From contig JBPCPV010000040.1 of assembly GCA_050998805.1 (NCBI GenBank), positions 10,367 to 74,366 on the forward strand: 64,000 bases of DNA. The letters run 5' to 3'. Origin of the DNA: JAICKM01 sp050998805 (GTDB taxonomy: Bacteria; Chloroflexota; Chloroflexia; QHBQ01; JAICKM01). The notes beneath the pieces were generated by a model that saw nothing but the letters and a program-made list of their open reading frames with translations, had not been told where the DNA came from and did not search any database. Shown here one piece after another: positions 17,407 through 24,847 of this stretch. Every line of letters starts with the position of its first letter. The first letter of the stretch is position 1. The position numbers and the translations under genes are program-made.

Positions 17407-17883
17407 ATGGCTAATTTGGGTCCGGGGACGGCGAACGATGGTCCCCTCGCGCGACGGCGCGCGGTCGCGGAGGGGTGCCTCGTGCCGGGCGCGGACGCGG
17501 GGCGGGTGGCGCAGGGCCGTGCCGCCCTCCTCGATGAGGATGCCTACTTCGACCTGGCCGAAACGTTTCGTGTTCTGGGCGACTCGACGCGCGCCAAAAT
17601 CGTTTACAGTCTGCTGCGCCAGGAGCTTTGCACCTGCGACCTCGCGGCCATCGTCGGCAGTTCGGAGTCGTCGGTCTCGCAGCATTTGCGGGTGCTCCGC
17701 CGTCTGCGGCTCGTCAAAAGCCGCCGCGCAGGCAAGTTGGTCTTCTACAGCCTGGACGACGTGCATATCCGGATCTTGCTTGCGGTCTGCCTGTCCCACG
17801 TCCGCGACGATGGACTGCAACATGCCGAAATGGACAAGGTCATCGAGCTGTTCCCGATCCGGGCGGACAAGGAGGTGCGCTAG
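17407..17883 (+). CDS. ArsR/SmtB-family metal-sensing repressor
   Basis: 158 residues with a winged helix-turn-helix at about 60-115. The metal signature ELCTCDL (73-79) contains C75 and C77, equivalent to the alpha-3 Cys pair of CadC/ArsR sensors. A further Cys (C24) in the N-terminal arm could complete a CadC-like soft-metal site. Such proteins leave DNA when Cd, Pb, Zn or As(III) binds. The start at 17407 follows AAAGGAG by 7 nt; an earlier GTG frame start lies inside the operator. Downstream CDF transporters in the same operon suggest a Zn/Cd-type signal. Confidence 0.9.
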   Translation: MANLGPGTANDGPLARRRAVAEGCLVPGADAGRVAQGRAALLDEDAYFDLAETFRVLGDSTRAKIVYSLLRQELCTCDLAAIVGSSESSVSQHLRVLRRLRLVKSRRAGKLVFYSLDDVHIRILLAVCLSHVRDDGLQHAEMDKVIELFPIRADKEVR

Positions 17884-18878
17884 TGGCTGATGGACACGAT
17901 CATGGCATGACAGGGCGCAAGCTCCGCACGGCCTTTGGCCTGACCGCGCTGATCCTGCTGGTCGAACTGGCCGGTGGCCTGCTGTCGCACTCTTTGGCTC
18001 TGCTCTCGGACGCAGGGCATGTGCTGACCGATATTGCGGCGATCGGATTGGCCTGGTACGCGACCGCGCAGGCCGAACGCCCTGCGGACGCGCGCCGCAC
18101 CTTTGGCTATCACCGCACCGGTATACTCGCCGCCCTCGCCAACGCCGTCACACTGATCCTGATCGTGATCTTCATAGGCTACGAGGCGGTCGGACGCTTC
18201 ACGCACCCCCAGCCGGTAGAGCCGGGGCTGATGTTTGTTTCGGCCCTGGTCGGCATCGTCGTGAACCTCTACATCGGCTTCGGGCTGCGCGCCGAGGGCG
18301 GTGCCAATCTGAATGTGCGAGCCGCGATGCTGCATGTCTTTGGCGATGTCGTGGCCTCGGTCGGCGTCGTCGTGGCCGGTCTTGTGATCCTGCTGACCGG
18401 CTGGCAGCTAGCCGACCCGTTGATCTCTATCGGGATCGCCGTGCTGATCGCCAAAGGCGCATGGGACATCCTGCGGGAGACGACCGACATCCTCATGGAG
18501 GCCACACCCCGCGACCTGAACGTGGCCCAACTCGTGCGCGACCTGCTGAAGGTGCCCGGCGTCCACGATGTTCATGACCTGCATGTCTGGTCTATAGCCG
18601 GCGGGCTGCCGGTGCTCTCGGCGCATGTCCAGGTGGGGGATGACCGCCCCCTTAGCGCGTGTGACCCCCTGATGGTGGAAGTTAACGGTTTGTTGCAGCA
18701 GCGTTACCGGATCGCGCACTCGACCTTACAGCTCGAATACGTCTGTTGTGACGCCAACGACCTCTACTGCATCATGCCGGCAACGATGCGGACGTCTGGC
18801 CCCGCTCACGACCACGCCGCCGATGAACGGGACCACAGCCTGCGTGTGACCGAGCCCGGAGGAGGTGATCGTGGCTGA
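17883..18878 (+). CDS. CDF-family cation efflux protein (CzcD-like)
   Basis: 331 residues, six transmembrane helices and a C-terminal cytoplasmic domain. It exports Zn2+ or similar divalent ions in exchange for protons. Metal-site residues are visible: D43, H46 and D50 in TM2 (DAGHVLTD) and H151 and D155 in TM5 (HVFGD), the HxxxD pattern of the zinc-specific branch. The N-terminus DGHDHG is His-rich. The GTG start overlaps the arsR stop by one base (TAGTG), with AAGGAGG 8 nt upstream. Translation coupling and the shared promoter place it under ArsR control. Confidence 0.93.
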   Translation: MADGHDHGMTGRKLRTAFGLTALILLVELAGGLLSHSLALLSDAGHVLTDIAAIGLAWYATAQAERPADARRTFGYHRTGILAALANAVTLILIVIFIGYEAVGRFTHPQPVEPGLMFVSALVGIVVNLYIGFGLRAEGGANLNVRAAMLHVFGDVVASVGVVVAGLVILLTGWQLADPLISIGIAVLIAKGAWDILRETTDILMEATPRDLNVAQLVRDLLKVPGVHDVHDLHVWSIAGGLPVLSAHVQVGDDRPLSACDPLMVEVNGLLQQRYRIAHSTLQLEYVCCDANDLYCIMPATMRTSGPAHDHAADERDHSLRVTEPGGGDRG

Positions 18879-19548
18879 TCTCTCGGCTGGAGCAATCGCA
18901 TCCTCGGGGCGGAGGGCAGCCGTGCAGGCGGGGGTGCGGGTTGAAATCCTGACAGTCCTCTGGATGACGGGGGAAGCGCTAATCGCGATCTGGGCTGGAC
19001 TTGCGGCGCATAGTGTATTACTGACGGCTTTCGGCCTCGACAGCGTGATCGAGTTGGTGACCGGGGGCGTGTTGCTGTGGCGGTTGACTGTGGAAGCGCG
19101 TGGCGGCGGTCTCGAGCGTGTTGAGCGCGCGGAGAATAGGGCGGCTTGGGTGACGGGAACGGCGCTTGTTCTGCTCTGTGTGTACGTGGTCGTTACCGCA
19201 GCCGCCGGTCTCGTTACCCAAACCGCTGCTGAGGGGTCTCCGGTCGGCATCGGGCTGGCGCTTGTGGCGGTGGTCGGCATGCCGCTGCTGGCACGCCGCA
19301 AACGCAACATTGCGGCGACCATCGGCAGCGTGGCCCTGCGCGGGGATGCGGCCTGCTCGCTCACCTGCGCCTACATGGCGGCCACGTTGCTGCTGGGCTT
19401 GGCGCTGAACGCGGCCTTCGGCTGGTGGTGGGCCGATAACCTCGCCGCCTTCGGATTGCTATGGTGGCTAGTGCCCGAGGCCCGTGAGGCTCTGTCCGGT
19501 GCCCGAGCAGGACGAGCCGCATGCGTCTGTGGCGATGATGACTGCTGA
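18871..19548 (+). CDS. Predicted cation transporter (CDF-like, C-terminally truncated type)
   Basis: 225 residues with about six hydrophobic helices. The segment TAFGLDSVIELVTGGVLLWR marks the family of CDF-related transporters, with D and E in place of the classic HxxxD, and RGDAACSLTCAYMA near 160-175 is the second site. It has no long C-terminal dimer domain, but ends in a Cys/Asp tail, CVCGDDDC, that could bind metal. I chose GTG 18871, 5 nt after AGGAGG. GTG 18865 is inside the ribosome site. It overlaps the czcD-like gene by 8 nt, so it is part of the arsR operon. Confidence 0.8.
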   Translation: MADLSAGAIASSGRRAAVQAGVRVEILTVLWMTGEALIAIWAGLAAHSVLLTAFGLDSVIELVTGGVLLWRLTVEARGGGLERVERAENRAAWVTGTALVLLCVYVVVTAAAGLVTQTAAEGSPVGIGLALVAVVGMPLLARRKRNIAATIGSVALRGDAACSLTCAYMAATLLLGLALNAAFGWWWADNLAAFGLLWWLVPEAREALSGARAGRAACVCGDDDC

Positions 19549-19583
19549 CCTAGCTACCCGCCGCTGGGATATTCTCGCCAGTA

Positions 19584-19602
19584 GTACTATTGACAATGGT
19601 AC
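19584..19602. promoter_or_regulatory. Operator-like palindrome over the -35 of the BlaI-type operon
   Basis: GTACTATTG-A-CAATGGTAC: a 9-1-9 inverted repeat with one mismatched pair, covering the TTGACA hexamer. The placement predicts that a bound dimer blocks RNA polymerase. The adjacent BlaI/CopY-type regulator is the obvious candidate. Confidence 0.7.
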
Positions 19603-19618
19603 GGCAAAGGTGTATACT
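19590..19618 (+). promoter_or_regulatory. Promoter of the blaI-M56-cupredoxin-tlpA operon
   Basis: TTGACA (19590-19595), a 17-bp spacer and TATACT (19613-19618). The expected transcript leader is about 40 nt before the regulator ATG at 19664. Confidence 0.88.
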
Positions 19619-19663
19619 TGTCGGAGAACGCCGAGCGGACATGCCGGCAGAGGGCACTGCACA

Positions 19664-20131
19664 ATGAGCGAGGAAAAAGAACTGACCTTGCACCCGGATC
19701 GGCAGGGGCTACAGATCGTCCTGGGCGAACTGGAGGCCGCGATCATGGACGTGGTCTGGCGGCAGCCAGACGGTGCCTGGTGTACCGTCCGTGACGTGTA
19801 CGAAACCCTTCGCCAGGAACGGAGCATCGCCTACACGACCGTGATGAATACGATGACCCGGTTGGCGAAGAAGGGTGTCCTCGAAAGCACAACCCGCGAT
19901 CACGCTTACCTCTACCGACCGCCGCAGAGCCGGGAGGCGTTCATCCAGGGGATCGTCGGCCATGTGCTCGAGCGGATGCTGGTCCAATTCACCGGCCCCA
20001 CCGAGGTCGCCCTTGAGGATTATACGGCGCGGCACCCCGGCGGCGGCGAGAAAGTGGCCCGCTTGCTGGACGAGATCAACGAGCGCCGAGCCGGCGACGC
20101 GACGCGCCATGCGGAAAAGGATGCCGGCTGA
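19664..20131 (+). CDS. BlaI/MecI/CopY-family transcriptional repressor
   Basis: 155 residues from ATG 19664, which lies downstream of the promoter. The frame is open further upstream, but that part precedes the transcription start. The winged-helix domain has LGELEAAIMDVVW, then TVRDVYETL, and YTTVMNTMTRLAKKGVL, all diagnostic of the family, followed by a dimerisation region. Family members repress beta-lactam resistance (BlaI) or copper export (CopY). No CopY-type CxC tail is present. Its stop overlaps the M56 gene start (TGATG). The downstream copper-type cupredoxin favours a metal or redox role over antibiotic sensing. Confidence 0.9.
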   Translation: MSEEKELTLHPDRQGLQIVLGELEAAIMDVVWRQPDGAWCTVRDVYETLRQERSIAYTTVMNTMTRLAKKGVLESTTRDHAYLYRPPQSREAFIQGIVGHVLERMLVQFTGPTEVALEDYTARHPGGGEKVARLLDEINERRAGDATRHAEKDAG

Positions 20132-21156
20132 TGCACACTCTGCTGATCCTCTCTGTGGTCGCGCTTGCCGGCACAGGCAGCCTGGTTTGCCGGCGGCTGC
20201 TCCCCCGCGCACGTGGTTGGGACAGCCGGAGGGCGCTCCAGGTGGCGGGGCTGCTGCTACCGGCTGCTCTGCTCGGTCTGCTGACGGCGGTCGCCGCCGA
20301 ATTCATCTGCGAGGTTTGCTTTCGCCTCACGCCGCCGACCGACCTGCTGTTGAGTCTCAGTTTCGCCGGTGCGGGTGTTGCCGGCCTCGTCGGGGCGGTG
20401 ATCCTCAACTCTCTGAGGCTCATGATGCTCACACGGCACCTCCGGGGGCGCACCTGGAGCGCACCCGCATGGTTGCAGGCCCAGGTCGCCGAGCAGGCGG
20501 ACGAGTTGGGGCTGAGGCAGCCGCCACAGGTGCTGGTCGCCGCCGATGCCCGGCCCTGGGCACTGGTGGCTGGCTTCTTTCCGCAGTACCTTGTCGTGTC
20601 GAGTAGGCTGGTCGGACTGCTGGATAACGAGGAACTCGATGCCGTTCTCTGCCACGAGTTGATGCATCTGCGGCGCGGCGACCTATGGTGGACCGCGCTG
20701 GCCGGTGTGCTGCACGACCTGACCTGGTTCCTGCCGACGACCCGCCGCCTCTACCGTTTGCTGCGCGCAGAGCTGGAACTTGCCTGTGACGACTACCTAG
20801 TGGGCGAGCGGCGGCGGCTTGCCCTTGCGAGCGCCCTCGCGCGCGTCCAGCTAGCGGGGTTGGGGGCGGGGCCGCAGGCGCGCGGATCTCTGGCGCTGCT
20901 GGACTCACCTCTTGACGGCTCGATTGAGGCGCGCCTACGGCGGCTGCTCGATCATTCGGGGCGTGATGTCGCGCCCGGCACCCTGACGGCGCTACCGGTC
21001 TTCGCGGGTGGGGTGGGGCTGGTGGCGCTGCTACAGGTCGGCGCGAGCCTCTGGGCGATGAACATGCTCGGCTGCAACCTCGGCCAGGCGGGGACGATGA
21101 ACATGCTCGGCTGTGACTTGCAACAGTTGAGCGCCATATGCGGGTTAATCCATTAG
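20131..21156 (+). CDS. M56-family (BlaR1-like) membrane metallopeptidase without sensor domain
   Basis: 341 residues. Helices at about 3-20, 35-57 and 72-98 precede a metallopeptidase domain with HELMH (175-179) and the third ligand in AELELACDD (about 213-221). A last helix lies at about 285-308. In BlaR1/MecR1 this protease leads to cleavage of the partner BlaI-type repressor. Here the penicillin-binding sensor is absent and the C-terminus is a short tail with a duplicated MNMLGC segment holding Cys residues, a possible metal or redox sensor. It overlaps the regulator gene (TGATG) and precedes the cupredoxin gene by 12 nt. Confidence 0.85.
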   Translation: MHTLLILSVVALAGTGSLVCRRLLPRARGWDSRRALQVAGLLLPAALLGLLTAVAAEFICEVCFRLTPPTDLLLSLSFAGAGVAGLVGAVILNSLRLMMLTRHLRGRTWSAPAWLQAQVAEQADELGLRQPPQVLVAADARPWALVAGFFPQYLVVSSRLVGLLDNEELDAVLCHELMHLRRGDLWWTALAGVLHDLTWFLPTTRRLYRLLRAELELACDDYLVGERRRLALASALARVQLAGLGAGPQARGSLALLDSPLDGSIEARLRRLLDHSGRDVAPGTLTALPVFAGGVGLVALLQVGASLWAMNMLGCNLGQAGTMNMLGCDLQQLSAICGLIH

Positions 21157-21168
21157 AGAGGGACCAAC

Positions 21169-22503
21169 GTGATCTGGATAATCTATGCCGTCGTCGTGCT
21201 CGTGGTGAGCGGCTTCATCGGGATGCACCTCGGGCGGTTCCGGGAGGCGTATACCGAAATGACCGGCATGATGGCCGGCATGACGATGGGGATGTTGAAC
21301 GGGTTCGTCCTCGGCTTCGCGGCGGCGGCGGCCACCGAGCCGAACGGCATGTTCTGGGGCAACCTCTTCGGCATCCTGCTCGGCCTCTCGCTCGGCTGGT
21401 ACTTCGGGCGCGCCGGCGGGCTGATGGGCGTCATGGACGGTGCGATGGGCGGCGTCATGGGCGGCTCGATGGGGGCGATGCTCTCCGTCATGGTCCGCTA
21501 CATTGATTGGCAACTCACCGCGACCGCCTTGCTGCTGGGAGCGCTCTATATCGCAGGGATGATCGGGCTAGTTGTGCTGATCGAGCGAAGCGCGCCCGAA
21601 CACGCGGCTCTCCACCGGCTCGCCCCGATGTTCACGCGGGCCATCGCGGCCGAAGTGGGGGAAGTCCAGGCAGCCGCGACTGAGCAGGAACCCGCCCCCC
21701 GGCGTATGCTCGACTACTACGCCTTCCTCGGCGTCTTCCCACGGGCGAGCGAAGACGAGATCATAGAAGCCTACTTGCTCAAGGTGGAGGACGCGGACCC
21801 CGCGACGGTCGCACGGGCCGAGCGCGCCCTGGCCGTCCTCAGCGACCGAGAGCAGCGCGCCGACTACGACAAGGCTCTGGCCGCGAACCGAGCGGCCCTC
21901 TCCGGCGTAGACAGACGCCGCGAGAAAGAACCGCCCGCAGGCGGGGGCACCGGGCGCGCAAGTAGCGAAATAACCGTGCGACCTACGCGCTCGGCGGCAG
22001 GCGCTCCCGGACGCCGAACCGCTGTCCAGGCCCGCCGTCAACAGCCTGCGCCGCGCAGCAACGCCCTCTGGCTCTTGGCGGTCATCCCGGTACTGGCGGT
22101 CATCATCGGCGCGTTCATCTTGAGCAACAACTCGTCGGAATCCGGCTTTACACCGTCAGCCGATGGCGCGCCCGACGCGGCGCTGCTCGCCCAGGCGGTG
22201 ACTGCGCCGCTCGGCGTGGACGGAGTGCAGACGCTCGATCTGGTGGTGGACGGCAGCACGATCAGCTACAAGCCGAGCGTGATCAAGGTCAAGCAAGGGG
22301 TGCCGGTTCGCTTCAATCTGAGCACAGAAGGCCCGGACCCTGGCTGAGGGCGTTTCGTCGGACTCCGAGGTCTCGGAGTACACGGTATCGCCACCCCCGG
22401 CCAGGTCACGGCCTTCGACTTCACGCCGAACCAGGCAGGCACGTTCGAGATCAACTGCGGCATGGGCATGATGCGCCCCGGCACGCTGATCGTCACGCAA
22501 TAG
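21169..22503 (+). CDS. Candidate selenoprotein: Met-rich membrane/J-like/cupredoxin fusion with in-frame UGA
   Basis: 444 residues if UGA at 22345-22347 is read as residue 393. An N-terminal Gly/Met-rich membrane region has about four hydrophobic segments (1-137) with Met clusters at 31-42 and 85-104. A J-domain-like segment (181-236, DYYAFLGV then ADYDKAL) lacks HPD. A basic linker, a helix at 301-318 and a cupredoxin domain (about 340-444) follow. The domain continues past UGA without frame change through GRFVGLRGLGVHG to NCGMGMM (429-435) and stops at TAG 22501. From memory of the family, the site after DPG is a Cys ligand, so UGA would replace it with selenocysteine. A SECIS-like hairpin follows. 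Alternative: a nonsense mutation giving a truncated 392-residue product. Confidence 0.75.
22362..22379 (+). promoter_or_regulatory. SECIS-like hairpin downstream of the in-frame UGA
   Basis: ACTCCG (22362-22367), loop AGGTCT (22368-22373), CGGAGT (22374-22379). The stem is a perfect 6 bp and the loop begins 20 nt after the UGA. The E. coli fdhF SECIS has the same apical AGGUCU, 17 nt after its UGA. This one lacks the fdhF-type bulged U. Caution: a similar ACTCCGA palindrome occurs at 16932, so chance or a repeat origin is possible. Confidence 0.65.
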
Positions 22504-22506
22504 GCC

Positions 22507-23031
22507 ATGAAGCGCACCCTGCTTCTGCTGCTCGCCTGCTTGCCACTCGTCGCCTGCGATACGGACACCGGATCTACGGCGTCGTCGGGGCAGCAGGCAC
22601 CCGGCGGGCGGGTCGCTCAGGGCGCGCCCGCGCCGGATTTCAGCGCGCCGGACCTTGACGGGCAGGCGGTTGACCTGCACAGCCTGCGCGGCAAGCCGGT
22701 ATGGATCAACTTCTGGGCCACATGGTGCGTGCCCTGCAAGGCCGAAATGCCGCTCATGGAGCAGAAGTACCAGCAGTACCGCGACAGCGGTCTGGTGATC
22801 CTCGGCGTCAACGTGCAGGAGAGCAAGCAGACTATACGCTCCTGGGTTGCCGGCAAGTTCGATTGGCGCTTCCTGCCCGACGCGGAAGGCAAGCTGGCGA
22901 ACCTATACCAGGTCGAGGGCGTGCCGACGCACATCTTCATAGACCGCGCGGGCGTGATCCGCAGCGTCCATGTTGACCAACTCTCCGCGCCCGGCATGGA
23001 CGCCGCGCTAGCGCCGATCCTCGCGCCCTAG
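22507..23031 (+). CDS. TlpA-like thioredoxin-fold lipoprotein
   Basis: 174 residues. Signal peptide with lipobox LVAC (Cys17) predicts lipid anchoring outside the membrane. The thioredoxin-like domain holds WCVPCK (active-site Cys74 and Cys77) and the cis-Pro motif GVPTHIFID, as in TlpA/ResA proteins that reduce disulfides in copper or cytochrome proteins. It starts 3 nt after the TAG that ends the cupredoxin frame, which supports that frame being read to its end. It could keep the Cys/Sec copper site of the cupredoxin reduced. It converges with the next gene, overlapping 4 nt. Confidence 0.92.
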   Translation: MKRTLLLLLACLPLVACDTDTGSTASSGQQAPGGRVAQGAPAPDFSAPDLDGQAVDLHSLRGKPVWINFWATWCVPCKAEMPLMEQKYQQYRDSGLVILGVNVQESKQTIRSWVAGKFDWRFLPDAEGKLANLYQVEGVPTHIFIDRAGVIRSVHVDQLSAPGMDAALAPILAP

Positions 23032-23816
23032 TGGGCTGTCTCGCTCTCCCAGACCAGGCTCGGCCTGTCGCGCCCCGCCACGGAGACCGCGCAGTGGGAG
23101 ATCCCCTCGCGCTCCAACGGGCCGATCACAGCGGCGAGGGCCAGCGCGGGCGTGTTGTTGGTCTCCGAGAGGTGGGCCAGCCAGACGGTGCGCGGCTTGC
23201 CGTCGCGGGCGAGGTCGGCCAGTAGGCGCGCCGTGTCGGCATTGGCGAGGTGGCCGTGCGGCCCCGCGATCCGGCGCTTGAGCGAGGGCGGGTAGGGTCC
23301 GCGCCAGAGCCGGTCGGTGTCGTGGTTCGCCTCGAGCACCAGCAGGTCGGCGGCGGCGAGCGGCTCGGCAAGGGCGGGTGTCGGTGTGCCGAGGTCGGTG
23401 CAGACGCAGACGTGCCTGCCCTCGGCCTCCACCCAGAAGCCGACCGTCTCGCTGGCATCGTGCGACACCGGGAACGTCCGCACGCTGATCGCGCCGACCC
23501 GGCAGAGACTTCCCGCAGGCAGCAGCACCGTCTCCGGCAGCAGCCCGAACGCTGCGTCTCCGGCCCTGAACGTGCCGGCGTTGGCTACCACCGGGATGGC
23601 GTGCCTGCGCGCCAGCGCACCGGCCCCGCGCAAGTGGTCAATGTGCTCATGGCTCACGAAGATCGCCGAGAGTCTGTCCGGCGAGATCCCCCGCGCCCAC
23701 AGATAGCGCATCAGCGCGGGAGCCGGCAGTCCCGCGTCCAGCAGCACGCATGTCGTCCCCGCCTCCAGAAGGAAGGCATTGCCCGAACTCCCGCTCGCCA
23801 GCGCCGTCACCCGCAT
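23028..23816 (-). CDS. MBL-fold metallohydrolase (WalJ/YycJ-like)
   Basis: 262 residues. Metallo-beta-lactamase fold with metal motif SHEHIDH (about 55-61) and the later His in FPVSHDASE and the C-terminal VWLAHLSETNN. The opening VTALASGSSGNAFLLE is typical of the YycJ/WalJ group, probable DNA exonucleases linked to wall or DNA-repair functions. In this genome it is monocistronic and read from a consensus promoter facing the PIG-L gene. The substrate is inferred only. Confidence 0.88.
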   Translation of the reverse strand: MRVTALASGSSGNAFLLEAGTTCVLLDAGLPAPALMRYLWARGISPDRLSAIFVSHEHIDHLRGAGALARRHAIPVVANAGTFRAGDAAFGLLPETVLLPAGSLCRVGAISVRTFPVSHDASETVGFWVEAEGRHVCVCTDLGTPTPALAEPLAAADLLVLEANHDTDRLWRGPYPPSLKRRIAGPHGHLANADTARLLADLARDGKPRTVWLAHLSETNNTPALALAAVIGPLEREGISHCAVSVAGRDRPSLVWESETAH

Positions 23817-23847
23817 CTTTGCCCGCTCCTTCTACGATGATGGAGTA

Positions 23848-23876
23848 ATCATAGGACAAACGTTCGCGTTTGTCAA
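23848..23876 (-). promoter_or_regulatory. Promoter of the WalJ-like gene with internal palindrome
   Basis: On the minus strand TTGACA (23871-23876), a 17-bp spacer and TATGAT (23848-23853). The spacer and -35 hold GACAAACG-TTCG-CGTTTGTC (23855-23874), a perfect 8-4-8 inverted repeat that could bind a regulator and also affect the divergent PIG-L gene. Confidence 0.75.
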
Positions 23877-23899
23877 GGGCAAGCCACCGCGAATTGTGT

Positions 23900-23905
23900 T
23901 ATAAT
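23900..23905 (+). promoter_or_regulatory. -10 box 6 nt before the PIG-L gene start
   Basis: TATAAT ends 6 nt before the ATG at 23912, so transcription would start on or near the start codon (leaderless). No clear -35 is seen. Confidence 0.5.
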
Positions 23906-23911
23906 CGGAGC

Positions 23912-24820
23912 ATGAATAGACAAAGCGAACCCCTGACCCTTATGGCCGTCCACGCGCACCCCGACGACGAGGTGGTGTTCACCGGAGGGCTGCTGCCGCT
24001 CTACCACGACCGCGGCGTGCGGACCGTGCTCGTCTGCTGCACCGGCGGCGAGCAGGGCGAGATCCACGACCCCGACCTCGACCCGGAGGCCGACAAGCAC
24101 CGGCTCGGCGAGATCCGCGCCGGCGAACTGCGCTGCGCGGTCGAGGTGCTGAAGATCGACGCGCTCGAAATGCTCAACTATCCCGACTCGGGGATGGAGG
24201 GCACCGAGGCCAACGCCGACCCGAACTGCTTCTTCCAGTCGTCGCGCGAGGAGGAGACGGCGCGGCTGGTGAAACTCGTGCGCCGCTACAAGCCGCAGGT
24301 GCTCGTGACCTACAACGAGTACGGCGCATACGGCCATCCCGACCACATCGCCGCCCACCAGATCACGACCGCCGCCTACGACGCGGCAGGCGACCCCGAC
24401 TACCTGCCCGAACTCGGCGCTGCCTGGACCCCGCTCAAGCTCTACTGGACGGCCTGGAACGAGGAGGGCTTCGAGCGCGCACAAGAGATGTACAAAGAGC
24501 GGGGCCTGCGCTGGCCGTGGGACGAGGATGAGGACGAGGCGAAAGACGCGGAGGCCGAGGCTACCGAGAAGGAGGCAGAGGAGAAGCCGCCGCCCTACAA
24601 ACCGCCTCCGATCACCACGCGGATCGACGTGCGGGACTACATGCCGCAGAAATTGGCTGCCTTCGCCTGCCACCGCACCCAGTTCATGCGCGAGGGGCTG
24701 TTCCGCAGCATCCCTGAGGACATCGCGGTTGTCGCCTTCGGAGTGGACGCGCTGACCCTGGTCAAGAGCCGTGTCGAAGCCCCGCCGACCGAAACCGACC
24801 TCTTCACGGGGATCGTCTAG
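23912..24820 (+). CDS. PIG-L/LmbE-family N-acetyl-glycoconjugate deacetylase
   Basis: 302 residues. The zinc-site motif HAHPDDE (about 10-16) and the distal YGAYGHPDH (about 141-149) define the family, which removes N-acetyl groups from GlcNAc-containing compounds (for example in bacillithiol or mycothiol synthesis) or antibiotic intermediates. A Glu/Lys/Pro-rich insertion at about 203-232 is unusual and looks like a flexible linker. The ATG at 23912 is favoured because it follows the TATAAT box; an earlier in-frame start would lie upstream of it. Recently named substrates cannot be assigned. Confidence 0.88.
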   Translation: MNRQSEPLTLMAVHAHPDDEVVFTGGLLPLYHDRGVRTVLVCCTGGEQGEIHDPDLDPEADKHRLGEIRAGELRCAVEVLKIDALEMLNYPDSGMEGTEANADPNCFFQSSREEETARLVKLVRRYKPQVLVTYNEYGAYGHPDHIAAHQITTAAYDAAGDPDYLPELGAAWTPLKLYWTAWNEEGFERAQEMYKERGLRWPWDEDEDEAKDAEAEATEKEAEEKPPPYKPPPITTRIDVRDYMPQKLAAFACHRTQFMREGLFRSIPEDIAVVAFGVDALTLVKSRVEAPPTETDLFTGIV

Positions 24821-24847
24821 CCCCGCCCGGTAAGGAGAGCCGCTCCA

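Noticed and set aside
17628..17882. Open frame extending the CDF transporter upstream
   Set aside because: Overlaps arsR in another frame; GTG 17883 has an ideal ribosome site.
22348..22503. Plain pseudogene reading of the cupredoxin tail
   Set aside because: Kept as an alternative, but the single UGA at a Cys site, intact frame after it, SECIS-like hairpin and 3-nt spacing to tlpA favour a functional full-length product.
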